DNA of 64,000 bases from Oegoconia quadripuncta. Taxonomy: Eukaryota > Arthropoda > Insecta > Lepidoptera > Autostichidae. Below the pieces are notes generated by a model that saw nothing but the letters and a program-made list of their open reading frames with translations, was not told where the DNA came from and did no database searches. A program made the position numbers and the translations under genes. Shown here in pieces: positions 50,967-63,239 of this stretch. The stretch covers positions 17,994,151 to 18,058,150 of the forward strand of contig OX438755.1 of assembly GCA_949316235.1 (NCBI GenBank), read 5' to 3'. Positions within the stretch are counted from its first letter, which is position 1. Each line of letters begins with the position of its first letter.

Positions 50967-53900
50967 AAAAAGCGCAGCCCGTTTCCATATAAAAATATTG
51001 GCCACGTTTAGGTTTTGACGAAAGAAGAAAAGTCTAGAAATGTTATGTTATGTATTTAATAATACCTAATACTTCGTAAGTATTTTGTTCGGAAACAAGC
51101 ATCATTTATATAGTCTCGTAGTTTACATAGGCTGCATGGGGTATGCGTTACCTTTTGCGTAAACATAGAATAGAATTCTTTTATTAGACACACTGAACGA
51201 CATATTAGGTATACAAAAACGGAAATAACACTAAGTAAAAATTTATATTATCAGTGAGACTCGATCTCAATCCTAAGATCGATTAGAGCTATTAGAATCG
51301 GTGTCATAAAGTCGTGTCAAAAAGGTCTCCACTCAGCGTGAGTTGCAGTTGTAGAAATAACTACAACGCTGATTTTCTGTAGAGCCTCGCGTGACGTACG
51401 GACGCTCCTATTAATACGAAACTTATTAATGTTAGGCCTGTGCACAATGCAAAAGGATTTAGCACGTTACTTAGCTCAGTCACCAGCACTGAGACTAACT
51501 TAGCAACACTATTTAGCGTAGTGTAAAGAGCGAGCCCTAATAGTGCACTGCAAATTGTATGATGTAAAAGGCACTTAGTTTTCCAGCACTTCTAAAAATA
51601 TATGATTTGTGAGGTGTATGTCTAACGGTCTATTCGAAAGAAATATTTAATTAAAATATGATGAAACTTTGACAAATAGCATCAATGAACAGCAATCCAT
51701 ACATACTAAATACTTCTTTTTATACGTATTCTCGATTTCATTTTCGTCGTGAAACGCGCACATTGTAAAAAGTAACCTTTGGACACTGATCAAAAATTAC
51801 AATTGAGGCCTTAATTAAAAATAAAAATTTTATGACTAATAAAAAATAATTGACTTTTTACCTGTATGAGTACAATATTTTCAACTTTTCATCGTTTCAG
51901 ATGTTTACACATTTCGGTGTACGAAAAATGTGTTTGTACTCTGAATGACCTAATATAATACAGCTCATTTTTTTACAAAATGCATGTACAAGGGAAATGT
52001 TGTAAAGAATAGTTCCGACAGTTTAATTAATGTTTATTTATTGTAGCAACCGTAAAACACTATCAGCTTGACCAATTAATAAAATATGCGCTAATTGAGG
52101 TATAAAAATATTCGATACGGTCATTTATTGTGAAGGCTGTGTGCATTGTATATGCCTTCTGAAAAAAGGTAAGTTGTAGTGCGTAATCAATGCGTTATGC
52201 AGTTATGCTGCTTAAGAGTAGATTATACAGGATGTCAGGAAAGTATTTTAGACCCTTAAACCACATAACAGGTTACACGAAAATGGGGTACTAATCCGAC
52301 GGGGGTTCTTTCGTATTGCAAGTAGTACATATTTCAAAATGTTTACTCCATAAATAAATAAATTTAAAATTTCTGTCATCTGCACTACGCTCTCATCAAC
52401 TACTTCTATATTGCTTATACTCTTATATTTAAACTGTAGCTTCTTCGATCGCATCTGATATTATTATATGTATATTATACACAACAGGCACATTGCATTG
52501 TTTAGTTTTGCCATTAGATTTGTATTTAATACTAAGTTGTTAGTAAATTGTGGATAATGCTGCTGGTTTGAGCAATCATCCATACTAGTTTGTGTTATTA
52601 TCTTGCTAAGTTACACAGACTGTAAAGTGTTTAATGTCTCTAAAAAATTTACAAAAATAATAAGAGTGACCTGTGCTGGCAGTATCGAAAAGTAGAATTT
52701 TTTTTGCAGAAAAAAATATTTTGCTCCTGGCAGCGTCTTCTGCTTGCAATACTTAACAACTCCCTTTAGACGTGGTATCCCATTTCATTTCGCATGGTAT
52801 GACTTGAGTACAGTTACCTGCACAGAAACATGACCCCCTACATTGTATTAAACACACATAGGCCTGCTGGAAGAAATTTCATTGTAGAAATAAGCAGAAC
52901 CTGTTGTGTCGTCTCTATTATGTTGTATCTGTATGTTTTTTTCTTGTGTGCAATAAATGATAAATAAATAAATTGTATAAATAAAAAAATATGACAGATA
53001 CAATGGGCTGCACCACGAGCAACAGTATCAGCTGACTGGGAAACTATATAAAAAAACATATAAGCAACCAGTAGTAGTCTTTTAGAAAAGTAACTTTTCA
53101 ATCAACAAATTACATCTACATATATAGATAAAACGTTTATGTGCATATTACAGAAACACATAGAACAATAATCGACTGTACAATTATACAATAAAAAATA
53201 TTCTAAAGTCGTTGATTCCAGAGATATTGATGTAGTTGAAATATTACTCGCCGTTATACGCTTCAGGAGTGCAAATTTAAAAAAATCCCTTCTTGCCTCT
53301 AAGTAACCTGTAGTGTACACCTTTCATAAACATCAGTCCACATCTTTGGGCTGTATGATGATCTCTTAGTCAGTCTGGACATAACATTTTATTAATATAG
53401 CTTATTATAACCTAACAAAAATAAGTTGTTCTGTCTCACTGTTTTTGTCCTTTGCTTGCAGTCCTTTAAAAATACAACTTTGCCACAAAAAATTTACTTC
53501 TTACATTCAGTAGAATGTCTCATAATTCAGTCTCCATCATGGATAAGGAGTTCTTATAAAGCTACCTAAAACCCTTTAATGCTTTGTTTACTTTGACTTT
53601 TTCCAACTTATATGCAACCTCTTTAGAGGCATTGTGATCTATGTAACAACATTAGTTGATTCTACATCTTATCATTGAGACGTATAACTTTCGTAGGTGT
53701 TTAAGGCCTAAATACCAGCCAGAAGTGCCAGTGCCTTTAATAAAATTAAGGGTTTAATTTACCGCAAAAAACTCATCTAACCAACGGTTATACAGGGTTA
53801 GTCGGAAAGGGGGTTCTAAGCCGAAAGGGTGTAAAAGTACCCGTTATACCGAACAGCTTTTGTTCTACAACTTTCCCCAAAACTCAATTCCCCAAAACCC

Positions 53901-54396
53901 AAAACATTTCGAGAAAATGCTCTTTAAACATGTCATAAGAAAACACTACTAAGTAACCCTAATCAGCTGTGTTTCATTCATAAAAATGGTTAACATAGAG
54001 TGTGAAACTTTTCACTATTACGATATTTTGCCTACACCCTCCGTGAGGCTTGGTAAGCTGGTAACCAAAAAAAAACTTATTCCTTCAGTATTTCTTTTAG
54101 GATTTCATAATTTATGCTGGCCCTAAATTAAGATTCCATAAGTAGGTTTGAATGCAAAAGTAAGAAAAAAAATTGACAAAACATTCGATTTCAGAAAGGT
54201 TCCATCTTCTACTTCTCCTTGCCTTGAAATTGATATGGCAAAAGAAAGGTCACAAAAAATTTAGATTTAGTAACACAAATTAAGAGATAGACATCACTTA
54301 AAGCATTTTAAATAATTTTACATAAATAATCTTGGCATATATTACATAAATACATACTTTATTTACATAATACATACATAATTTTACATAAATAAT
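50967..54396. other. AT-rich intergenic sequence, nothing recognised
   Basis: 3.4 kb between the LINE and a SINE. Stray repeat ends are seen ('tacaggatgtcaggaaagta' near 52228, 'tacagggttagtcgg' near 53792). Short frames on both strands lack coding character. Confidence 0.45.
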
Positions 54397-54640
54397 GACG
54401 ACCGATTGGTGTAGTGGATAGTGACCCTGTCAGCGAAACCAACGGTTGCGGGTTCGAATTTCGCAACGGGTAAATGTTTGTATGATGAATATGAACATTT
54501 ATTCCTGAGTCATGGATGTTTATATAAATATTTATGTATGTTTATCCGTTATATAGTATCCATAGCACAAGCTTTGCTTAGTTTGGGACTAGATGATTGG
54601 TGTAAGTGTCCGAAATATTAAAAAAAAAAAAAAAAAAATC
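54397..54640 (+). mobile_element. tRNA-derived SINE, family 2 (best-preserved copy)
   Basis: 'gacgaccgattggtgtagtg' head, 'cggttgcgggttcgaatttc', body 'tttatataaatatttatgtatg' and 'ttatagtatccatagcacaa', end 'gtaagtgtccgaaatatt' and an A-run of about 18. Confidence 0.85.
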
Positions 54641-55413
54641 TGCAGATACCAGCCGGTCACTCACTGTCAGTTGGCATTGCTTATAGTTGCTTCTAAAAAT
54701 GGAAAAAAAAATTATAACAATTTATTCTAATTGCCATTAGGTATAACTCAAAATCAAAAGGGATAGAAATTAGTCAGTGTCAATAAAGAACTTACCTAAT
54801 CAATAGTATCGGATTTTTCTAAGTCATTCTCATTGCCCGCTTAGCTACACTCAAACCCTTAACTTTATTAAAGACTTACTTAGTTATTGTGTTTTACGTC
54901 TGTCCTATCAATGATGTAGCTAATTCATTCCATAAAAATGTATTGAAGTCCATTATTATAAAGAATAATAGGAACTAGTATAGAACGTGGAAACAGGATA
55001 CCAAGACCCACACATTATTACAATAATTGATAAATAATGATAACGACAACACTGTCGGACTTTGTAACTTACAGTCATAGTGGCTTTCTTGATCAAGATT
55101 ACCGCGGCGGCCTCGACGAAAGCAAAGATGCTATTTCATTTTGTAATTCACTTCCATTTTCTTTTTAACAAAAGCTATATTTACAAAGCTTCTGATAAAA
55201 ATTATCTATCAGCCACAAAATTGTTGTTATTTTGATTTGACATTTCGACATTTCACAACAGTTACCAACGTTTCAAAAGAAATATCTCTAAAAACGAGAC
55301 GAAATACCCCTAAATAGCCCTGAAACTAATATATATAAGCCCCAAATAAGTTCGCGTACTCAAACCTATTATAGTAAATTCGTAATCTGCTATGCAACCT
55401 CATGCAACACAAT

Positions 55414-55605
55414 TCATCATCATCATCATTATCAGCCCGTAAACATCCCACTGCCTTCTCTCGTATTTGATTGAGTATGGGCCATAGTCCACCACGCTGA
55501 GCCAATGCGGGTTAGGGACTTCACATGCCTTTGAATCTTAATTCTCAGGTTTCATCACGATGTTTTCCTACACCAAAAATGAGAGCGATCGGATAAATTA
55601 TTAGA
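55414..55605 (-). mobile_element. SINE family 3, 5'-truncated copy
   Basis: 'atcatcatcatcattatcag' then 'gtttacgggctg'-type complement, 'gggccatagtccaccacgct', 'ggacttcacatgcctttgaa' and 'cgatgttttcctacacc' match the 3' half of 30847-31150 inverted. Confidence 0.75.
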
Positions 55606-56001
55606 ACTCATTTCTACACGTTTCTACATTCGTCAAAGTTCAAACATGGCTAATACTTTTATATAGAATCGGGTGAGCTGTGAATCCTTTTTCTGTGAGT
55701 AAAATAAAAGTTGAAATCATGTGATTTTTGTCTAAAAATACCGAATTTCCAAATAATTTTTACCTACATCTAATTCTACGATTGGCAACACTGCCGCCCA
55801 GCCAGCCATTCCAGCCCAGCCACAGCCATATTGTTTTGCTGTGGGAGTTGACGACAGTGTAAATAAGTTTTATTGTTTTTCAATCACTTATTTTCAGTTA
55901 AAGTTACTGAAAAACGTATATCGTGAAATGTTTACATAGGATTTGGTAGTAGTAATGGTGGAATCATATTGTGGCTATAGCGTTCTGTGGACTGTTCGAT
56001 A

Positions 56002-56124
56002 ATGTGGCTTTCGTTAGTTTACATTGTGTTCTTCTGTTTTCTTCATTATACTGCTGGTTATAGCCAGCTGGCACATGATATATGTGGGAATAACACACAG
56101 AGAGCACGCAGTTGCACTACCCAG
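56002..56124 (+). CDS. SEFIR receptor exon 1: signal peptide
   Basis: ATG at 56002; donor 'gtgagt' at 56125. Hydrophobic leader followed by GYSQLAHDICGNNTQRARSC, with two Cys and one sequon. Confidence 0.85.
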
Positions 56125-59100
56125 GTGAGTTTTCATGTGTTTTAGCTAAACGACGTCATTCCACTTTAGAACTTTACATTATTGATTTACTGTCATTTGA
56201 AGGTCCCCTGGTCTCAATTATTTCGTAGCAGCTTTGTCTTGAAACCTACATTGCAATTTTAGTTTAGAATCACATTACCTTATCTTATTCAGAGACTTCT
56301 ATTTATGTATACTCACAGATCACCCCCATTATTGGGGGTAATCTGTGTGTATACTACACGAAGTTTTGATCTTGCTCATATAACTAATATTATAAATGCG
56401 AAAGTTCGGATGTTTGTTTTTTGCTCAATCACGGTGAAACGGACGAACGGTTTTGGATGAAATTTGGTATATAAGTAGAACATACCTTGGATTAAAACAG
56501 GATATTTTTTATCACGTTATAGTGAGTTTTAGTACCCGTGAGATAAAAAATTACATATGTCCTTCAAGCAGGCGAAACCGCGGACGGATAGCTAGTGTAC
56601 CATGAAAGTCTTACTTAAAATTGTTATGTTTACCTATCATAACGGTTGTAGTATAATATTACAAAGTTAATTTACCATCTCCTAGAAACTGTTCTGAATG
56701 TTCTAAATAAAAAGTATAACTGTTCTGGATCATCACACCGATGCAGATTCAGTTGATCCAATCTCAACCATGATGTATTTTTGCCATCTCTATGGAATAT
56801 TTATTATCTAATTAGTAGCATTTCATTAATTCCCGTACGTATTCCCGAACGAGTACGACATTGGAACCTTCAAGAAGCGAGCCTACACCTTCCTCAAAGG
56901 CCGGCAACGCATCTGTGACCCTTTTGGTGTTGCGGGTGTCCATGGGCGGCGGTGATTACTTTCCATCAGGTGACCCGCATGCTCGTTTGCCGCTCTCTCA
57001 TATTAAAAAAAAAAAAAAAATTCATTCAGTGGTCGGTGGAATCCTGGGATAGAGAGCCGTAGAGAGAGAGGAGGGAGGCCTTTGCCCAGCAGTGGGACAG
57101 TATGGGCTCCTAATAATAACTAATAATAGTAGCATTCAAAAATTGCTTTTTCAATAAACTGACAGCATGTAATTGTAGGATTTATATTTGTAATTTCAAA
57201 CCCAATGCTTTATGGTATTGCCTTTTCCTCTATGCCCCCTTTAGCTACACCTCAAACATATCTGTTCGAGTGTGTAGTTCATGTTAAAACAATTTACAGG
57301 CGTGTTTGTGGTATGTTAATTCATCTTATTTATTCAAAGGTCACAAATATCCAATATTTACAATAAATATCAAAATGTGAGATATTTATTGTTTAAATTC
57401 AATTTTTTTGATATATATCAATCTTTTAACATGGATGTTGATGGTTGAAAAAGAAGAGGAAGACCATGGTAAAGATGAATGGATTGTATGAAGGGTGATA
57501 TGAACGAGAAGGGTGTGAATGATGAGCTAACAGCTGTTAGAGGAGATTGGAAGAGACAGTACAGACGTACTGCACCGACCCCAAATAAATGTGGACCAGG
57601 GCAAGAAGATTATAACTTTTTGTGTTGTAATGATTGACAACTACAGTATAAAAATTAAAGTCCATTTATTGTTATAAAATATTTACCTACATGCAGTCAC
57701 ATAGAAAGAGAATGGTGGTAAGTTGGCGTTCATAATATAGCATTTCTGCATAAATAAAACAATGGTATTTTTTAAAGATCAACAGTGCCATCTATCGCCT
57801 ATTCACATCAAGTCATGTCGCAACTTTTTTATTTGTTTGTTGTTAGTAGCCCAAATTCGACTATCTTGCCATTAACCATCAGAGAGGTCCAGTCCCTACT
57901 TCCCGGCCCCATCATCAGATCAGCTCAATGGTACCATAATACTGCATTGTCAACGAACTTACATTACTGTTATCAGTGAATGCACGAGGTAGAGACTGAA
58001 AAACAGCTATTTTGCTGAGGCTCCAACCTATTTGTCCACTACATTAGAAAATTTTACTATAATTAATGATCATGTAGTATAATTTTTTTAAGTGCATGAA
58101 TAAATTTATAAATTTTTATTTCTTTATTTATAAATATGCCAAATTTCAGCTATTACCAGCAAGTGGTTAAAAATGCTTTGCAAATTTTGGAACAGACAAT
58201 TTACAATAACATTACAAAGTAAATGAAAGCTTGTCTAAAAGGTATAGAGAGACAATCATGCAAATCATGGATGTATGATGTGTATTTTATAAATATAATA
58301 TTGAGATAGGTATTGTATCTGTAATGCTTTTTTTATCAGAGATAATGATCGAGTACAATATCTACATATTTTGAATTTTTATATTGTGTAAGAAGATAAA
58401 GTGTGATTTCATTTATAATGTGTAATAATAAATGATATCCATTACAGAGGACGGCTCTTGCATTCACAACTATTTTCTTTTTGATTCATGCCAAGCATAA
58501 TCACATTTTATTATATCTGCCTGTAGATCTTGTGAACATGTAAACCATCTGTTACCTCACTCTCTCATAGTGTGAAAATAAAATAATATATTTTCTGTGC
58601 TTAGAGTGTTTTATTGACCAATGTAGCAGTAGCACAGGATTGCCAATTGGTTACAAGCTTTCACCCAAGGGTAAAAATCAATCCACTATGCACAAAATCT
58701 GCATCATGAACGAGATTTGGAATGAGCATTCATATTACCCATGACATAGACAAGTATATCTAGAATGAAGTTCAGTAAAGTCCTAATTTTGGGTCACTCA
58801 TTTTAATCTCATCATATTATTTAATTCAAAGCTTATCTTCAACTTAAAAACATTTGGCCAAACAGAACACAGATTCAACAGTTTGGCACAGATGTTGTAC
58901 TGACCAATCTCACTTGGTCCATCTTCTATCCAAATTGTAGTATGTGATCCTATTTTCAAATAATGTATTTATTTGTATTTGTATCATTCCAGATACTAGG
59001 CGATTCTAATGCAGACATCAACAAATGCCATGTGGAGTACTATCCTGCCAACAGCAATGCATGCAAAGCTATGGACTTTGGCCCAATCACATCCAATGCA

Positions 59101-62100
59101 CACATTGGTGGAGTCAGCCTGAAGCCTTACATCTTATCTGTGGAGAGACGGGGAAACGGCTCTGCTTACTCTCTGAACCGTGCAGTCCTTAACATAACTT
59201 TCTCCAATATCAAATGGCAGAGTGAGTATACTCCACTCATTCCTACATAAAGTATAGAAACTTCAAAATTTTAATTTACTGAATTTGTTTACATACTATT
59301 CTTACCTCTCATGGTTTTGCAAATTTACCTTAATTTTGACTATGAAATTATGAATAATGCCACATTCAAACACAATTAATTTATGTAGAGATTTGATCTG
59401 TCTGATGTCTTCCCCACACTTGATTTTTTTAGAACTGGTAATACTTCTGAGAGAATTACCTATAGCCTTGAACACCCAGATCCAAGAAGATTGTTTAAAT
59501 TATGATATCTTTAATATTTGTTAATTTTCATTTGACCTTTCAGTGATGAAGTTCCGATTTCAACCTGCTAACCAAAGGAATGTAGAGAATCACTGCCGAG
59601 ATATCATACTATCAAATGATGTCAAGATCAATGACCGCTCCATCTTATACTATGACTGCTATTGGCCAATCATGGACGGAAACTTTAATGGACAGAGTCA
59701 TATACTAGACTTCGAAGCTACTGGGGAGAATGGGGTAAATAGGGGACAGTATTACTTTAACATACCATCTGCTAAAATGTTGAGTAAGTATTTATGTAAT
59801 TTTTTTTAGTTAGTTAGTAGTTAGTTAGTATGTAAGTTTTTTTAGTAAGATAGTATACAATGAGTTACTGTTCGACTTCAATTGTAGCTGATGTTAAGTG
59901 AATGTGACCCTAAAAGTGGAACATACAAAAAGGCCTAATATTGTCATCATAAATAGTCAGAATACAACAATGCCACTTGGCACCAGATTTGTTGGTAGCT
60001 ACTGACCAAGACAGCTATTTAAAAATAATCAACCCATCATGCAATTTGTACTAAACTAAACATGTAAATATTTTGCTATAATTATAGCAAAATATTTGAT
60101 ACAATTGTATCAAAGTTGAAGTCAATAGCTTATGCCGTTCTTGGTACACCATACAATTCTGCACGCCTGCCCATTACGAATTCGCCGGAAAAGTCTGGCG
60201 GGATTTATTCTACTCTTACTGTAAACGCACACATGATTTATTTGTCACTCCTTAACCCACAGGTCAAACAGTATCTGAAGAAGAATGGCTGCCGTTCCTA
60301 TATATAGAAATACTAACAACTGGCACTATGAAATTACACATAATGCCGCCACCAAAGCAGCTTAACATCACTGAATACGAAATAAAGATTATGAAGGAGG
60401 CTGACAAAGGGACTCAAGTTGAGAAAGTGACTAAAGTCCAAATGAAGAACAACACCCATGAAGTAACATATGATTATAGTCTGTTGCATAATGGGTCGTA
60501 TCATTTCATTGTCACTCCCTTACATGAGAGATGTAAGGTTTTCAAAGAGGAGTGTCAGTCCGTTGAGAGTCCGAAGATTATTATTAGTGAGTATATATAT
60601 TTATCTCTTATACATAAAAATAAATAAAACTAGCCTTTATTTCTCTGACCAGTAGTAAATAATATATGCAAATAAATAATAGATATTAGCTAGATATGTA
60701 TAGATTTTAAATTAAATTTCTTTTGACTTGACTGACGTCAGTAACGTTTTTAGTTTGGTCAAGTTGTCCCTTGACATAGGCTTCCTCCATATCACGCCAT
60801 TTCTGACGGTCCTTGGCAAATCTTCTCCATCCTTGTGGCAGATCATCCTTCCATCGCTTTCCACTAGGCTTCCTCTCCATCTTTTCCCTTCTCTAGGGTA
60901 GCAGGCGGTTTTCTCTTTTATCCATTTGGCTTTTTCTGACCTCATCATGTGCCCAGTCCAGTGCCATTTGAGTTTTTTAATGTTGTATGTCACATCACTT
61001 TTGTAATATCTCGGATTTTTGAGTCTTCATTTATCTCTCCATTTCACGTTTACTATGCTCCTTTCCATCCCATGCTGGCATATTTTCAGCTTTTTGCGGT
61101 TTAATTTAGTTAATGCCCATGTATTTTATATAAACATCCATGACTCAGGAATAACTATTCGTATTCATTCACACAAACGTTTACCCCAGTGGGCTTCGTT
61201 CATTGATTTCGGTGGCATGGTGCATACCCCACTAGATTAATCTGCTATCAAGAATAACAATAATGTTTACTTGTCATAGGCAGCGACGTGCAAACCCTGA
61301 ACATCTGCATAGCGAGCGTAACAGCGTTGATAGTGGCCACCCTATTCGCTTATTACATCGCGCTGCGAGTGATCAGACGCTACTGGTGCAAGGACTACAG
61401 CCTCGCTATGGGTGAGTACCAGATACCACTCTCTAAAACAAACAATTTTCTAAGACATTGGTCGATTCACCATATTGCGAATGTGGTGACGGCGAACAAT
61501 CATCACATTACATTGTAGGAACAAATGCGAATTCTCGCTTGACGGTGTAAATTAAGTAATAGACACAATTTCTAAGCATTAAAGCATTTTGTAATTTTTA
61601 ATTTAGCACTTTTACTTGCCTTAAGGATAACATAGTCCTGTGTCACCCTAAATTTTTACATATTCAATGTCTATTATTGAAATCCATTGAATAATTTGTA
61701 ATTATCGCATTAATTAACCAAGTCTCCTGGTTGCAGGTAACGAAATACCACCACCAACCAAAGTCTTAGTCATATACTCTCCAGCGAACCGTCTCCATGC
61801 TGAATGCGTCTCATCGTTCGTCACCTACCTTCGTTCCGAATACGGATTAGACGTCATGTTCGACGGCGATATCTCTTCTACGTCACACTCTGACCCGTTC
61901 ATATGGGCCAACGAAGCATTCAGGCTCGCTAGCCACGTAATGTACGTCGTAGGACCGGTAGAGTCGACAAACCTTTACAACAACATTTATGACAAACCTG
62001 TCACTGCATATCAAGGTATAGACAATCTCCTATTGGCGTTGATAAAGGCGGACAAAAAGACCAATTGCCCGAAGGAATTCTTGAATGTGTTCTTCGAACA

Positions 62101-62347
62101 TTCGAACGGCAAGATCCCGATAGAGACTAGGCATGAAAAGGTCTTCTTCTTGTTGAAAGACTGGCAGAAATTAATAGCGTATCTGTCGAAGAATATGTTG
62201 CCGAGGAAGCTGTTGACGCGTACGGAGAAAGGTAAGTGCTTCCTGGATGACCTGTCTAGGGCTCGGAATTTGTTGATGGGGAAGCGTGATGATGTTGTTA
62301 TCAAATGTGAGAAGTTAAACTTTAGTGATAAGAAAGTTTTGATATAA
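56002..62347 (+). CDS. IL-17-receptor-like single-pass membrane protein with SEFIR domain, 552 aa
   Basis: Six coding exons: 56002-56124, 58993-59221, 59544-59783, 60263-60586, 61280-61411 and 61737-62347; 1659 nt including the stop. All junctions are GT-AG; intron 1 is phase 0 and the other four are phase 1. Residues 1-19 or so (MWLSLVYIVFFCFLHYTAG) are a signal peptide. The ectodomain (about 20-311) has many Cys and N-x-S/T sites and no domain I can name. A membrane span at about 312-334 (LNICIASVTALIVATLFAYY) is followed by basic RRYWCK. The cytoplasmic part has a SEFIR domain from about residue 357 (TKVLVIYSPANRLHAECVSS, FVTYLRSEYGLDVMFDGD, FIWANEAFRLASHVMYVVGP). SEFIR domains are the TIR-related adaptor domains of IL-17 receptors and Act1/CIKS. 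Ligand and pathway in this organism are unknown. Confidence 0.88.
56382..56598 (+). repeat. Dispersed lepidopteran repeat 'ataaatgcgaaag...gctagt'
   Basis: 'actaatattataaatgcgaaag', 'acggttttggatgaaatttg', 'aaaccgcggacggatagctagt' in this order is a very common moth/butterfly repeat. The CTAGT end is compatible with a Helitron-like 3' terminus but I do not assign a class. It lies in intron 1 of the SEFIR gene. Confidence 0.55.
56836..57019 (+). mobile_element. CR1/Jockey-like LINE 3' end
   Basis: 'attcccgaacgagtacgaca' ... 'aggccggcaacgcatctgtg' ... 'cgggtgtccatgggcggcgg' ... 'cgctctctcatatt' plus an A-run. It is the same family as 21238-21965, here only the last 180 bp, which suggests 5' truncation on insertion. 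Confidence 0.8.
57040..57130 (+). mobile_element. RTE-like LINE 3' terminus
   Basis: 'gagggaggcctttgcccagcagtgggaca' followed by 'taataataactaataata' is the typical end of lepidopteran RTE-like LINEs. Only the terminus is present. Confidence 0.65.
57430..57615 (+). mobile_element. RTE-like LINE 3' end, decayed
   Basis: 'atggatgttgatggttgaaa' ... 'agggtgatatgaacgagaag' ... 'actgcaccgaccccaaataa' ... 'gtggaccagggcaag' matches the 3' end of 37417-37860. Stops throughout. Confidence 0.65.
57616..58992. other. Rest of intron 1 of the SEFIR gene
   Basis: AT-rich, no open frame of coding character and no repeat related to others in the window. Confidence 0.45.
58993..59221 (+). CDS. SEFIR receptor exon 2: ectodomain
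   Basis: Acceptor 'cattccag', donor 'gtgagt'. Encodes ILGDSNADINKCHVEYYPAN, AMDFGPITSNAHIGGVSLKP, YILSVERRGNGSAYSLN and NITFSNIKWQ, a beta-rich looking extracellular segment. Confidence 0.88.
59544..59783 (+). CDS. SEFIR receptor exon 3: ectodomain
   Basis: Acceptor 'cctttcag', donor 'gtaagt'. Encodes MKFRFQPANQRNVENHCRDI, INDRSILYYDCYWPIMDGNF and QYYFNIPSAKML. Frame phase 1 at both ends. Confidence 0.88.
59850..60062 (-). mobile_element. Very diverged SINE family 1 remnant
   Basis: 'ctgatgttaagtgaatgtga', 'atacaacaatgccacttggc', 'ttggtagctactgaccaaga' follow the body order of family 1 in minus orientation. In intron 3 of the SEFIR gene. Confidence 0.4.
60066..60111. repeat. Two adjacent perfect palindromes
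   Basis: A 32-bp perfect palindrome (60066-60097, centre ataattat) is immediately followed by a 14-bp one (gatacaattgtatc, 60098-60111). In intron 3 of the SEFIR gene. Confidence 0.8.
60263..60586 (+). CDS. SEFIR receptor exon 4: membrane-proximal ectodomain
   Basis: Acceptor 'acccacag', donor 'gtgagt'. Encodes QTVSEEEWLPFLYIEILTTG, LNITEYEIKIMKEA, YDYSLLHNGSYHFIVTPLHE and RCKVFKEECQSVESPKI. The alternation and Y-x-F-x-V-x-P pattern is fibronectin-III-like, by inference only. Confidence 0.87.
60712..61000 (-). mobile_element. RTE-like LINE 3' end, decayed
   Basis: Minus-strand frame MTYNIKKLKWHWTGHMMRSE then KAKWIKEKTACYPREGKRWR, and further on DLPRTVRNGVIWRKPMSRDN: the K-L-K-W-x-W-x-G-H block is diagnostic of RTE-like reverse transcriptase C-termini. 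In intron 4 of the SEFIR gene. Confidence 0.75.
61115..61240 (-). mobile_element. SINE family 2 fragment
   Basis: 'tataaacatccatgactcag' ... 'attcattcacacaaacgttt' ... 'ccactagattaatc' matches family 2 inverted, with the tRNA-like head eroded. Confidence 0.5.
61280..61411 (+). CDS. SEFIR receptor exon 5: transmembrane segment
   Basis: Acceptor 'tcatag', donor 'gtgagt'. Encodes SDVQTLNICIASVTALIVAT, LFAYYIALRVIRRYWCKDYS and LAMG: a single hydrophobic span with a basic stop-transfer. Confidence 0.87.
61737..62347 (+). CDS. SEFIR receptor exon 6: SEFIR domain and tail
   Basis: Acceptor 'ggttgcag'; stop TAA at 62345-62347. Contains the whole SEFIR domain and a basic C-terminal tail (MLPRKLLTRTEKGKCFLDDL, SRARNLLMGKRDDVVIKCEK). 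Exon is 611 nt and more GC-balanced than its introns. Confidence 0.9.
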
Positions 62348-63186
62348 AACGGGATTTGCAATGATTCAGTCTTACTCTGTGAAGTTTTTACTGATTGTGA
62401 GTAATGCAATGTTGTGGTTGAGTACATTTAGTAGCAAGAGTTGAGGCGAGAATAACACAGGCACATTTATATATACCAGAAATTTTCCATTGATATTTTA
62501 CACGAGTATCTCCAATGACATTTGAAACCTTGAGTTTGATGGTGATCCACACTCTTGTTGTCTAATTTCAATGATCTTCATTATCTTCTTCAATGACTAT
62601 CAAGTGCGACCAATGGCGAAGGTGATGGCAATGAAATTTAAACCATTTATTTCCACACTCGAAAAAAAAACAATAACAATATACAAGAAACCAAAACATG
62701 TGTGATGTAACACTAAGTGACATAAATCGCTCACGCACTGAATTTCAGCCTGCCCTCGACAATATGTTACAATTATATCATAGCCAACTGTCAAATTCCA
62801 CCAATAGTAAGGCTTCAAATATGGCCACAGTAAGGCAGTAGGAAAGGGATTTGATTTAAAAACTTTTTAAACATTATATTATAATTTATCTATCATGTCT
62901 ACTTCTTTGAGTTTATCGTCTATTATCTTAATTATGTGTTGAGGTGGTAGTTATATGTGTTGTTCTGTTTGTCCTTTCTCCAACTACACAAACTAGAGAA
63001 GCTTAACTTACCGCACAATCGTCAACTTTAGCATTGTGAACTTCAACCCTGACATTGGCAGAATCATCGTGCACAACGATGCAGCCATAACACTAAATTG
63101 GAATTGGAAGATATTTTAATTTCTTTCAATGTATGCACTCTTAGAATGATTCTCTGGTATATAGTTTAATTCGTGTCGTATGAGAC

Positions 63187-63192
63187 AATAAA
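63187..63192 (+). promoter_or_regulatory. Candidate polyadenylation signal of the SEFIR gene
   Basis: AATAAA about 840 nt after the stop codon, the first plausible plus-strand signal in a less AT-rich stretch. Earlier 3' ends cannot be excluded. Confidence 0.3.
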
Positions 63193-63239
63193 ATATGCAA
63201 AACGAGGAATCATGTAGTGTATAGTGTTCGCCTCAACTC

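Noticed and set aside
62011..62427. 138-codon minus-strand frame
   Set aside because: Antisense shadow of the SEFIR exon; it has no independent splice sites or motifs.
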